In this document: positions 22,971 to 34,852 of the stretch, in pieces | Layout of the letters: each line of letters starts with the position of its first letter | How positions within the stretch are numbered: the first letter of the stretch is position 1 | Source of the DNA: Selaginella tamariscina | Taxonomy: Eukaryota; Streptophyta; Lycopodiopsida; Selaginellales; Selaginellaceae | DNA length: 64,000 nucleotides | Direction of reading: 5' to 3' | Assembly (NCBI GenBank): GCA_003024785.1 | Contig: PUQB01000176.1 | Span: forward strand, 124,001-188,000 | Position numbers and translations under genes: made by a program | Notes under the pieces: generated by a model | What the model saw: only the letters and a program-made list of their open reading frames with translations | What the model was told of the DNA's origin: nothing | Databases searched by the model: none

Positions 22971-25900
22971 GAAGGCAACTTTCAAGTTAATATGTTCTGG
23001 TTTACAAATTAGTCTTGTGAGATGGGCCTTATATCTTATTCTACACATTATTGAAAAATTTTCTTTTTCTTTAAGGTGTTTGGACTTGGGATAACACATG
23101 ATTTGAGAATGTGACTATGTCGATTGAGTTTTGCCTTAGGTCAAGATTCAATATTGAGTCCAACTAGAGTGTTCAAACGGGGAAAGGCTTATGTTAAATG
23201 TGCGTCTTTGACTTCGGGAGAAGGGGCATATTTAAACATAAGAGGGAACACTACATTTTGACATAAAGTGTAAAAATAAGCTCTTATTATAGTACATGTT
23301 TCCGAGAGTGTAACTCTAGAAGCAGACTACGGGGTTGAACTGGTAATACAACGGAATGTCGAATATTAACATATGATGAATATGTTAAGTAGTGGGTTTG
23401 AAGATCCAATGTAATCAAAGTATTGTCCGATGTTCGTATATTTTGATAACGCTAGATACAAATAACATTAGGTGAAATAGTTTACTAAGTTCAAGTCCCT
23501 TGATTTGAATAAAGTATAACGTGAAACCTTAGTTAGTTGTAAGCGCACACTTTATATTCAGGTTGGCTAACTTAATTAACTCGTTTTGAAGTTGTATCTC
23601 ATATGGGATCATGAGAGAGATTTGGGATAACAATTTAAGGATTCTGCTTTCTTATCAGTACAGTTTCAGAGTAGATAGCATGATCTACAAGAACAAAAAT
23701 GTTGAAAACATATGTTTACATATTTTTTTTAGTTTATTGAGTAATGAAGAACTTGCATAGTGAAGGCGTTCAGCGCACACTTGTACATTTTCATTGTTAA
23801 CTCTTGAAAGCTTAAAATTTGTAACATTGTTTGCAACGTGGGGATAGGCTCTTGAACAAGGGTGATTCCTTAATTTAAAAAGAACATGATTTGGGATTCT
23901 CCACTTTGGTTATCGACTAAGTAAGAAAACTTGTTAAGTTTGATAACTTATGTTTAGGAACTATCGATGTGTTAGTAACAGTTAGATTTCCATTGGAGGT
24001 TTAAGTGCATGTACCTTCCTAAGATAGTATGTATTCAATAAGAATTAAAAGTTGGTATTGGTTTTCAATATCAATATTATTTTTAAGTCGAATATGATTG
24101 TTCAAAAAGACGGTTTCTTGACTTTGCATCATGGTCGCAAATGTGGGCACTCTAAGAACTTATAAAGTAAGTATCTTTAGTTCTTTGGAATATCAAAAAA
24201 TAGAACTATTCTTGACTCAAGGTTTGATTGTATTCCTTGGGTTAGTTATCGGTTCTATTTCAAGGTTTGATGGTGTTCCTTGAGTCTGGGTCAAAATCCT
24301 TGAAAGTGAGATATCCAGTGGTTAGATTAGTTCAAGAGATGGTCTCCCTTCTTATATCGTGAATACAATGTCCTTAATATGGTCCAATATTGGTACGAAA
24401 ATATGAGGTTTCCTATCACCTCATTCATTAATATTCATTATCTTATACTTTGAAAGTATTTATGACAGTCTTTTAAGATTATATATATGACTTGTCAAAG
24501 TATAGTATGGTATCTCTTAATATTAAGTTTGGAATGCTCAATATTAATTGGTTATGATCACATGAGGTGGCCATAATCATGAATTAAAGACTCAAGCAGA
24601 TTTGAGTTTGACACTTGGTAAGGCAGTACCTTAGTGTAATAACTGAAACATGTTTTCAAGTTAGTTGAGAAATGAGGAGTTTCTCAATACATTGCTTGAG
24701 GAGCAATGTGGTATGTTGATGATTGCTAGGTGTTTAGAGTGAATAATGTATCTTAGTTCGATGTACTGAACTAGATATTTATTCATGTTTGAGGAAATTT
24801 ATAAATTATGAGATATAACTGAAACATGAAGTTATGGTAGCACTTTGGTGTCATGAATAACATTAGTGTGGAAAATAATATCTTGCTAAATCAGTTAGAT
24901 ATGAATCAGACACTAGTTCATGATTCCTCTTAATTTCTAAACAAGTTCCTCGGAATACTATTATAACATTATAGTTCCATCTTAAAACTGAAGTTCGATT
25001 CATGTAAACTAAAACCATGTCTATATTATAGTTGTAGCATTTCGATAGATTGATATGATTGTAAGTTTATATCCGCTAGTATAACAGCTAGTTGGTAAGC
25101 TTAGGATTTGAACGTTGAAACGATCATTATCCATTCAAGAGTATCAATATCGAAATTGCAACTGTTTATGGAATAAGAATTAGTTTTAAAAAAAAATGTT
25201 TGTCAAAACATTAATTGCTCGAATTAGTGAAAATGCTATACTTCGATATAGTGTTGAGAAACATTTACGAAATCAGTTTAAGAGTTGGAAATAAATATAA
25301 TGTTACGGAAGCGTGCAGTATTCTGAGTTTAAAGAGACTCTTATCATGGAAACTAAGTTTTGAAATTTGGTATTTTTAAACTTTAGTGATAAAGAGTTAA
25401 GAAGTATTGAACGGCATCTAGTATGATGTGCTCTTTGGGGAATGAGTACAATGAAAGTGACAATTAAGAGATGTGTTATCTAAAAGTCGTCGATTGAGGC
25501 GCTAGAGATGGGTTGAATTTCCTGGTTTCCACATTAGTTTGTAAAAAAGGTATGTTAGCTTATCTGGCCCCTGAATTGGTCGGTGTTATGAAAGAGTACA
25601 AGTTAGGTTGCGAAAGACGAATGGTAGAGCTATCACACTTGGTTGTAGATTTGACTCAATTGATTCCTATCAGGAATAAATTATGTTAATGACACACCAA
25701 GTGGATGGCATTTGGCAGATTGGTATGACCTTGTTGTATACATGTGTACAACCATGCGCCTCTGTGATCGCCTCTGGCCAGATTGACATGTCTACAAAGA
25801 ACAGGGTTTCGGGAATAGTACTCTAGTATCGGAAAAGAGCTTGATTTCGATAAAGTCTCATACCTAGTCTAACGTAACTATATACTAATAAGGGATCGGT

Positions 25901-26469
25901 ATAGTAGCAAACCCTTATGAAAAGGGGTAATGAGAAACACCGAGGGATGCAGAAATGTAAAGCTATAATATCGTAACAAGTGGAGATGTGGGACCATTGA
26001 AAAATCAAAGAAACGAGAAGGCGTTTAGTTAAGCACTTGAGATAGACGTCAAGTGCTTGTTGTGCGCTAAGACGACAAGGTCGTCAATAGTGTTTGATAT
26101 TAAGGAATAAAGCAAGTCTTTATTTTAACCAAGGGGCCGGCAACAACACTAACTAGAGGCCTCCAATATAAATTCTAGTTAAGTAAAGAAATTACCAGTG
26201 TTGTGTGCGTCGGGTGACAAACTTTGCAGACGTGCAAAAGGTCTCCAGGTGACTTCATGACGCAGGTGATGCCTCTGGCAGCTGGGTTTGTGACTCAGTG
26301 AACTACGGTTCGGTTTCGTGTAATGCAAGGGGGGTAATAAAACTTATGTGAAACTTTTGGTTGACTCCACAGAGAGTGATATGTTAGTTTTTGGTTAATT
26401 TTTCTAGCATTATCTAGTCTTAGAGTTAGACATCAACGAGGACTTTAACATTTTCAAAGGCGGGGAGTG

Positions 26470-28183
26470 TGTCATAATTTTTTATTATGACTCGACCCTT
26501 TACTTTGGACGTTGATTGTTGTTACCTACTATATTATGTTGACGGACCTAGATGTAGTGAGAAACAGCCCCGCTTAGTGCACTTAGGTGTTTAAGGGTAG
26601 TCCGGCCGGCTATCTTTATATGTCGCGAGAAATTCTAAGCGAAGGTAGCACTTACCTTCTAGAAAACCCACCCCTGATTTTGACGTCCTAGTTAATATAA
26701 GTTTGGCATGTTAAATAGGGTTAGGAACACCCTAGGGTTGACCTAACCCTAGGGTTGCCCTAACCCACACCCTAAAACCCCCACCCCCCTTGGGTAGGGT
26801 TTAGGGGTAAGGGTTAGTGTGCAAACTCATCTCATTAACTAAGGGGTTGGCATTCCGTGCTAGCCCACTTACACATACAGGAAAAGAAGGGGAGGGACTC
26901 CGTCACATAAATAAGGTAGAGTATACGTAGGAGAGCTCCTGGGTTCATGATTGAGTTCGTTGCTCTTCTGTTGGTGCAAGCTTTAACTTTGTCGTTAAGG
27001 TACAACCCTCTGTTGTGCTGCCCTAACTTCTAGATGATAAGGATACGTCCCACCTTCGGGGTAGCTTACCCTTAACATTGGCGAATCCATGCCTAGGAGG
27101 TCTTGTTGGGATGCATGTTCCAAGAGGCAGAGGTTGTGGCTTGTCTCCAGCCTCCTACTCCACGTCAAGCTAGGTGTAGCACTCATGGCCAAGCAAGGCA
27201 CATCCGTGTCCTTGACCAGCTGTGGGTGTGGGATCTTGTTTGACAGGTTCACATTACCAGTTCCTGAGGGTTCACTAAGGGTTCTAGAGTTGGCATTTAG
27301 GGGCCACGTATGTGGCACTTGGTGCAACTCTCAAATCTAAAGGGCTATGGCATGATAGCCCACATCGTGGAAGGCAGTGTGACATGGAGATGTGACACTG
27401 GGCTAGACGTCACACGATACAACGCTCGAGGCACGCCCTTTGGGGTTGTGTCATGGGTTTGTCGCCAAGGGGTTGGATACTCTAGTAAACATACATGCTT
27501 GTGTTTGCACTAGGGTGTTAAACCTTGAGCATTCGCTCAAGGGAGGTTAGGTCTTGTAATTAGGTGTGCTTTGACACACTTGGCTAGCTAGGGGGTGTTC
27601 TCCTTAGGATCTAAGGGTTGAACAACCTAAGCTCATTAGCAAAAGCCCTATCATGAGACACTCACAAGGTCATGTACTTAGGGTTATCCAAACCTAGCCT
27701 TAGGGAGTTTACTTAACAGAACACTCGTGTCCACCTACGGCGCACACTTGTGTCCTCACTAAGTACTAGCCCTAGGTCTAGGGTATGAATTGGCCACTCA
27801 AACCCTTAGGGGTTAATCATGGTTCAGGGTACCCCTTGTCGCCCTAAAGGGTTGTACTCCTGGATGAGGGTGATTCCTCGAGGGGTAAGTGACGATGCCT
27901 TAGCTTTGTCACAGAGGTATGTGTGAGACACATCTTCTTTGTGGGGTTAGGGCATGAGCCTGTCTAGGTCTACTGGGACAGGATCCTAAAGTGTACTCGG
28001 GTTATCCTCTAAGGTTCAGGGGATGGTCATTCTAGGGACTTAGAGGTAGGACTCTAAGTTTTTGGGCCCCTGAGTCAGACTCTTAGGGTTATCTTGGAAG
28101 ACTTAGCGTTGCTCACATAGGGTGATAATGCTGAATGGCCACTTGGCAGCCACGTGTTGGCCCTTTGGGTTAAAACTCTGACA
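26470..28183 (+). repeat. 3' LTR of the LARD-like element
   Basis: 1714 bp, TGTCATA...CTGACA, collinear with 20944-22654 over its full length. Confidence 0.9.
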
Positions 28184-29131
28184 GCAACACTCGATATGGT
28201 CCCTTCCATTGAACAAGGAAACCCTTAACTAAACCACGTATTGTAAGTTTGAGAAAATAAACCAACACTAGTTCATCCACTTTGTACTCCGTAGGTGGAC
28301 GATGATGAAAGTTGTAACGTTTTGTTGTCTCACTTGTATGCGGCCCAAGTTTTTTGTAGACTCTGTTCGGACCAATGCTGATCCTAAGAACCTACCATCA
28401 ACAACTTGTGCCAAACGAGAAGGTAGACTCAACTCTATTAGTAATACCGGGTCATGACATATAAAGGTTTATATGGTGAAGTACTAATGAAAATATGTAT
28501 TCCAGTAACATAATCATATTGAAGATATGACAAATAATCATCCCAATTTGAATGTTGAAAGTTCACGTACTTCACGATCATCCCCTTGAACATCATGAGG
28601 AGCCATTCCACTAAACCATTTGTTTGAGGATGATAAGTAAAATGCTTCAATCATAAATATAAGACCATTGTTCGAGAGAATCTGCTTCGGACAAGAATGT
28701 TGAAACACTACCTAATTAAGGAGAAATTAGCCAATAGCACAAGTAGTCGCACTAGCAAGAGCACCAACTTCCACACAACAAGTTAGGTAGTTAAAAGCGA
28801 TAATCACGTACTCGTTGCTAGCAGTCGACCAGGGAAAAGGTCATATCAAATCAAACATCACCAACTCAAGCGGATGCGAAACTACTATGAACTCCAACCA
28901 TCCTTTTGAAGTACATGGGGGAGTATTGCGAGCTTGACAACACACAACAACTACGTACATATTGAATCACATCTCCTTGCAACTCTAGCCAATAAAAAGA
29001 TTTATGCAACTTCTCAATCCATGAAAATAGGAGAGTCATGGTAAACGTGGAGAAAGTGTGGAACGAAGACTGAAGGCATCACCAATCGTAAAAAAGGTTG
29101 TCCTGAAGGCAATATTGCAAATGTAAGTGCC

Positions 29132-29528
29132 TGTCACGACCTTGTGCAAAGGGCGAAACCTTTAGAACAAGGGTGAAACCTTGAAAGGAGGAGATTATAT
29201 TCAAGAAGAAATGAATACAAAATGAAACACAAGGCCGAAGACTGGTGTTGAATGATTCTGAGAAACCTAGAACTGGAACCCTGCTTATATATCTGAGGTC
29301 CTGAGGATTGTATGGTCCACAACTGGTCTGGAATGTGTGATCCACGACTGGTCTGGAATGTGTGGTCCACAATTGGTCTGGAACATGCGTATGAATATAC
29401 GCCTTGTTGTTGATGGTGTAGTTTAGCATCCAGGATCATACGGACCAGTTGGTTAACACGTGTGTGTTAGCCAAAAGGTCTCGGGTTCAAGTCCTGTGAA
29501 AAGCAAAAAATAACCCATGATCCTTACA
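29132..29528 (-). repeat. 3' LTR of the chromovirus-like element
   Basis: 397 bp, paired with 41458-41857. Contains a tRNA-like box A/box B segment at 29442-29494. Confidence 0.9.
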
Positions 29529-29674
29529 CTATCTCCCCCTTCGATGACGAGCACCGCGCGTCACTGGTCCAAGTTTTGCAAGATATCGTTGATGAAACTC
29601 AACAACAAGATCAGGAGCATGAACAAGATGAGCAGGTTTTGCAGGGATATCGTTGATGGAACTCGACAACAAGA

Positions 29675-32600
29675 TCAGGAGCATGAACAAGATGAGCAGC
29701 AGGCTCCTAAGTGCGTTCGCAGGTGGATAATTGATTCAGTCCACGAAATAGTGAAGCTGACCACGAACAAGTTTGGAGTCAAGAATTGCAGCAACCTCGA
29801 ACTCAGGTTCACCAGCAACTGTAACTGGAGGAGGTGGTGGAAGAAGTCGGCCAGGTTCAGAAGGAGCATGATAAGGCTCCAACAAAGAAACATGGACACG
29901 GGATGGATCCGGATGGTTGGTGGAAGCTCGAAACGAAACGTCACATCAGAAAGTTTTTCGATGATGCGAAATGGCCCCAAGCGTTGATAGTCCAGCTTGT
30001 CACAGGGACTTGTGGTTGGCCAATGACACCGGAGGAGCCACACTTGGTCACCAATTGTGAATGTTGGAGGAGAGGAACGGGAACGATCAGCAGCTTGTCA
30101 TTGCAAATCCCGAGCGCGTTGAAGATGATGCTGCACTTCTTCATGGACCTGTTAGAGATGCTCAACACGATCATCGGCAGCAGTGGTGAGGCCAAGAACC
30201 ACGGGCAAGCTATAGGACCAGCGAGGATAAACACTAGAGAACGCGAAAAATGGCGACACACCTATGGATGAGTGTGCCGTGTTGTTGTACGCGAACTCGG
30301 CAGCAGGAAGGAGATCGACCCAATCATCTTGCAGATGAGAAATGAAACACTGGAGATATTGTTCCAGAGTTTGAATCGTGCGCTCCGATTGTCCATCTGT
30401 TTCAGGATGATGTGCAGTAGACAGCTTCCCGGTGATACGTAGCCGATCTAGGAATCTCCGCCAGAATGCCGAAGTGAACTGGGGACCTCAATCAGTGACA
30501 AGTTCATCAGGAAGACCATGAAGATGGAACACCTCCCGGTACACCAGATCTGCAGCATCAGGACCCGAACATGTCTTGTTAGGGAACAAAGTGCGCCATC
30601 TTAGAGAACTGATCAACAATGACTAGGACAGCATCAAACCCTCTAACGGCGGTAAATCCGTGAGGAAATCCATGGTGATGGATGACCATGGCCGCTGAGC
30701 AATACGAAGAGGCTGTAGTAGTCCAACCGGTCGATGATGAGGAAGCTTTGTACGCTGGCACGTGTCACAAGATCGCACAAATCTCTCAACATACACGCGA
30801 AGCCGAGGCCACCAGAACACCCGTTGTACCAGCTCGATCGTCTTTCGAATGCCAAAATGTCCTGCAGCTGTGTTGTCATGGCAGTGTTGGACAGCTCGCA
30901 ACCTCAGTTCTCCGTCCGGAACATAGATTTGGATGTGGTGGTACAACAACCCATTATGAAGATGGAAAGCAGCATAATCTCGTAGTTGTGACCCTAAAGA
31001 CAATGGCTGAACTCGTCGAACATGTGCAAGGACATCACAAGCAAACTCGTCTTGAGGGAGATTTTCTCGGACTAGATCCAAAAACGAAATGTTAACTGGA
31101 GCAGAAGAACGGGAAAGCGTGTTTACCAACAACTGGTCGGAACTCAGGATGACTTGTTCTTGTTGATCAAATCGGATTTCACTGGTACTGGAGCTAGGTA
31201 ACTGCGACGAGATAAGGCATTTGCTTTGCCATTTAAACGACCAGGACGATGAATAATCACGTATCGGAACCGGGACAAAGACTGTGCCCATTGCGCCTGA
31301 CGTCGATTGAGAACTCGTGCTGTTGCCCAGTACTGGAGGTTCTTGTGATCACAATACACCTTAACCACATGCAGGGAACCTTCAAGGAATCTGCGCCACT
31401 CCTCAAAGGCATCAACGATCGCCACAGCTCCTTGTTGTAGACATTGTAGTTGATCTCAGGTGCAGTGAACTTGCGGGAATGGAAAGCAATGGGATGGAGA
31501 AGATAATCTGGACCTTCCTGGGACAACACTCCACCAATGGCGAAGTCAGAGGCATCAACTTCCACAAAATATGGCTTCGCAGGGTCAGGATGGATAAGAA
31601 CAGGTGCCGAGGTGAACGCCTTCTTTAGGAACTCGAACGCCTCCTCAGCCTCAGAGGACCAGACAAATGGAACATCCTTGCTAGTCAACTTCGTCAATGG
31701 CAATGCAATCTTAGAGAAATCCCAAACGAAACGTCGATAGAAGTTCGCAAACCCGAGGAAACATCGAACATCACGAACATTTGATGGTCTCTCCCACTCC
31801 AATACAGTCCGGACTTTTGCAGGATCCATGTGAACACCTTCAGCTGAAATGATGTACCCCAGGAACTCGACAAACTGCTGACTGAAAGAGCACTTCTCCA
31901 ACTTGGCAAACAAGTGGTGTTTCTGGAGCCTCTCCAAGATTAACCATACATGCCGTTCGTGTTCTTCTCGAGTCTTGGAAAATATCAGGATGTCGTCTAG
32001 GTACATGATGACAAACAAATCCAAGAAGTCCCGGAAAATATCGTTAGCCATGTGCTGGAACATAGCAGGTGCATTTGTCAGGCCGAACGGCATTACTACG
32101 TACTCAAAATGTCCGTAGCATGTACGGAAAGCTGTTTTCCACTCGTCCCCTTCTCAATTCGGATGAGATTGTACGCTCCTCTTAAATCGATCTTTGTGAA
32201 GTACCGGGCACCAAAAAGACGTTCGAGCATGTCAAAGACGAGCGGGAGAGGATACTTGTTTAGAATGGTGACCTTATTCAGATCTCGGTAGTCCACCACG
32301 AGCCGGAGACTTCCATCCTTCTTGGAAACAAAGAATACTAGAGCACCAGCCGGTGATCGCGAATGACGGATAAATCCGGTGACAAGATTCTCCTCAATGT
32401 ATTTCCTCAATGTCTCTGGTGAGAGACCGTAAATGGGACCGGAGGACGGCTGCTTACCCTCAACGAGATCGATAGGACAATCGTACTCACGGTGCAGTGG
32501 CAAGGCAGAAGCTTTCTTTTTGTCGAAGACGTCTGCGAAATCGGCATACTGCTTTGGTAAGGCAGGAGGAACAAAAACATCCTTAGCAGAGCAGGGATAG

Positions 32601-33175
32601 ACTTTGATCGCGAACACAGATGCTGGGTCATGTCGGCTATCTTTCTTGAACTGCTTCAAGGTGATATGTGAGTCGGAGTGGAGGAGGAACTGGAACAGGA
32701 TCGGAATCAAAGAGTGTGGCTGGAGTTGAAACAGTTGGGAAACTGTTCATGAAACTTCTCTCCAACCAGGATCCACCAACTCGATCCACGGCAAACCAAG
32801 GATAATCGTAGAGTCTGGAATAGAAATAACACTGAAGGAGATGTTACACACAGCACCGCAAGCAACGACCTCAACGAACTCCGTGTCATTTATTACCGCT
32901 CCAGATTTGATATCTCGTCCATCAACGACCCGTACAGAACCAGGAGTCTTCAAAGGATGTAGATGGATCCCGTGCTTGACAGCAAAATTCTTGTCAATGA
33001 AATTTGCGTTCGCTCTGCTATCCACCAAAGCTTTACCAGAGAACTCCACCTCTTGTCTTTTAGCTGCACCAGAACATGGAACGGCTTGTACACCTTCGTG
33101 GATGGAATGGATCCAAGATGAGGAAGGGAAGATGTTATGAGTGAAGAGCCTTAAGGAACATGAGTTGTTCCACGG
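29675..33175 (-). CDS. pol region of the chromovirus-like element (fossil)
   Basis: Protease, RT, RNase H, integrase and C-terminal tail in the usual Ty3 order on the minus strand. Landmarks are [15 protein letters not shown] (protease, about 33000), [11 protein letters not shown] and [11 protein letters not shown] (RT, about 32300-32000), [19 protein letters not shown] (RNase H, about 31560), and [11 protein letters not shown] (integrase, about 30600). Broken in several places. Confidence 0.85.
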
Positions 33176-33929
33176 TGTCACGGGAAAATTTGGACCGTCA
33201 CCTTGGTAGCCCCTGGTATGCATGTAGTGGACTAGTCTTCTACTCGTATTATACTAGTCTTCTACTCGTATTATACGTCTACATTTCACTTTACTATTCA
33301 CCTTCTTTGTCTTTTCTTGCATGGTCAAACTAGTCAACATTATTATGTTAATCCATATGATTAGTGCCTGCTTTGACCATGCACATTTTCTTTGTCTTCT
33401 TCCATGCACCTTCCTAGTCACCTTCCCAAGTCAAAGTCAAGTCACCCTCTTCCATAACCCCCATCATTTATGGGTCAAGCCCACCTTCTTCCATAACCCC
33501 CATCATTTATGGGTCAAGCCCACCTTCTTCCATAACCCCCTACCATTATTCTTATGTAACCCCCATCTTACACCCTCTCTTACATCCCTACCCTACCCTA
33601 CATGCATTCTTTATGTTATTTTGGGTATATAAGGAACCAAGGCTCAAGGGTTTCAGGAGAGGAGGACACATATAGATATAGAGAAGAGTCTCTAGTTTCT
33701 TTTCTTACTTTGTAAATAGGTGTGATGACATTATTTTGTGTGTGCTCTTATGATGAAATATAAAAATTAGTTAGTGTATCTTTCGTGTCATGAGTTTCAT
33801 CTCATGTTTTCCCTTTCTTTCTATTCTTTTATTCATGTGTGTGATCATTAGCAAGGACTACTACGATGCGCTATCACTAAAGCCATCAAGTCCCGAACAT
33901 ACGAGTCCCCGAATGATTTTCCTTCGACA
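33176..33929 (+). repeat. 5' LTR of the young Ty3 element
   Basis: 754 bp. Contains two copies of a 36-bp unit (CCACCTTCTTCCATAACCCC...) near 33480 and a TATATAAGG TATA box near 33626. Confidence 0.92.
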
Positions 33930-33972
33930 TGTTTTTGGTGCGGTGAGCGTGGAATGCTAATGTGCATTATTT

Positions 33973-34395
33973 ATGAATGAGCCTGAGCGTCCTTTCTGGA
34001 GAAGGTTCTTTCAACTTTCAAGGTCTCTTCAAAATCAAATATTGAAGTGTTGTTTTGAGCATCCACATGGGTTTGCTTTAAATAACAAGTTGGTGGTCAT
34101 TCAAGCGTGGGGATTTGAAGAATTCAAGTTTGGAATACAACTTGCAATTGCGAATGTGCTTTTGAGGAGGCGAGAGGTGAATCGAGCATGGATCAAGATT
34201 TGGCACCCATGTGATAGTGGTGATATCGATGAGGCACACCGTTTGTGTATGGATCTTCCATACATTGATCCTCACATCGCAGTCGTGACAATATCTCGAT
34301 GGATTCATCCAAGTCTTTGGGAATCTTGTGGAGTGTGGAGTTTGGTGAAGCAAGAGTATTGCGCGCGTTGTGAGAGGTTCGGTTGTGCTTGTTAA
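33973..34395 (+). CDS. ORF A, unknown protein of the young Ty3 element
   Basis: 140-residue ORF starting 43 bp after the 5' LTR. It begins MNEPERPFWRRFFQLSRSL, has a basic and aromatic middle (WGFEEFKFGIQLAIANVLLR) and ends in a Cys cluster CARCERFGCAC (C-x2-C-x4-C-x-C). I do not recognise it. It is directly followed by the RNase H ORF without a spacer, which suggests the two are made from one transcript. The Cys tail could bind metal or nucleic acid; that is inference. Confidence 0.6.
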   Translation: MNEPERPFWRRFFQLSRSLQNQILKCCFEHPHGFALNNKLVVIQAWGFEEFKFGIQLAIANVLLRRREVNRAWIKIWHPCDSGDIDEAHRLCMDLPYIDPHIAVVTISRWIHPSLWESCGVWSLVKQEYCARCERFGCAC

Positions 34396-34850
34396 TGTGG
34401 CAAGTCAACTTTGATGGAGCATACAAGCCAAAGAAGCAAGTTGCGAGTGTAGGGGTCGTGCTAACTGATCCAGTAGGGAAGCGAATCAAAATTTCTGAGC
34501 CAACTTCTAGTGCTAATTCTTGCAATCAAGCGGAGTATTCTGCATTGATTCGAGGATTGAAGGAGGCAAGGAAACAAGGAGCGAAAAACGTGGTTGCGAT
34601 TGGTGACTCTAAGTTGGTGGTGAACCAAGTGCAAGGTCAGTGGAAAGTGAGAAAGCCTGAGTTGTTGGTGCTTTCTGAGCGTGTTCAAGATCTCAAAAGG
34701 GGATTCGACACTTTTGAGATAAAGCACGTTCCTCGAAGAGAGAATCTAGAGGCTGACGAGCTTGCACAGAGGGGGGCATTGCCTCGTCAAAGTGACGTCT
34801 CTTCATCTACTTGTAATCAGGTGAAACCTTTGCCATTTTTACACTTGTAA
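34395..34850 (+). CDS. Upstream RNase H ORF of the young Ty3 element
   Basis: About 151 residues from the ATG at 34395. It shows the RNase HI fold signatures of the archaeal/plant-like (RVT_3) type: VNFDGAYKPKK (first Asp), NQAEYSALIRGL (Glu), IGDSKLVVNQVQGQWKVR (second Asp) and EADELA (last Asp). All four acidic positions are present. In dual-RNase-H Ty3 elements (Tat lineage) the extra RNase H is known downstream of RT. Here it precedes gag, starting at the end of ORF A and ending just before gag. A second RNase H-like segment lies after RT in pol and looks degenerate. Confidence 0.85.
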   Translation: MWQVNFDGAYKPKKQVASVGVVLTDPVGKRIKISEPTSSANSCNQAEYSALIRGLKEARKQGAKNVVAIGDSKLVVNQVQGQWKVRKPELLVLSERVQDLKRGFDTFEIKHVPRRENLEADELAQRGALPRQSDVSSSTCNQVKPLPFLHL

Positions 34851-34852
34851 AG

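Larger units (their letters stand above)
20944..28183 (+). mobile_element. LARD-like non-coding LTR element, complete ends
   Basis: 7.24-kb element with 1.7-kb LTRs (20944-22654 and 26470-28183), TG...CA ends, a tRNA-Met primer site right after the left LTR (TTGGTATCGGAGC at 22656) and a purine tract (AAAGGCGGGGAG) right before the right LTR. The 5-bp target duplication GCAAC is perfect (20939-20943 and 28184-28188). The 3.8-kb interior has no open frame of any length on either strand and no retroviral domain, so it must depend on proteins made elsewhere. The LTRs look a few percent apart, mostly small indels: moderately young. It sits inside the old outer Ty3 element. Confidence 0.9.

Noticed and set aside
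25823-26008. Minus-strand 61-codon ORF in the LARD interior
   Set aside because: Single short frame with no retroviral or host similarity.
29442-29494. A functional tRNA gene
   Set aside because: Boxes A and B are present, but no acceptor stem or sensible anticodon arm can be drawn, and it lies in both LTRs of a retroelement.
31537-32291. Plus-strand ORFs at 29.5-33.1 kb
   Set aside because: They are antisense shadows of the minus-strand pol region.
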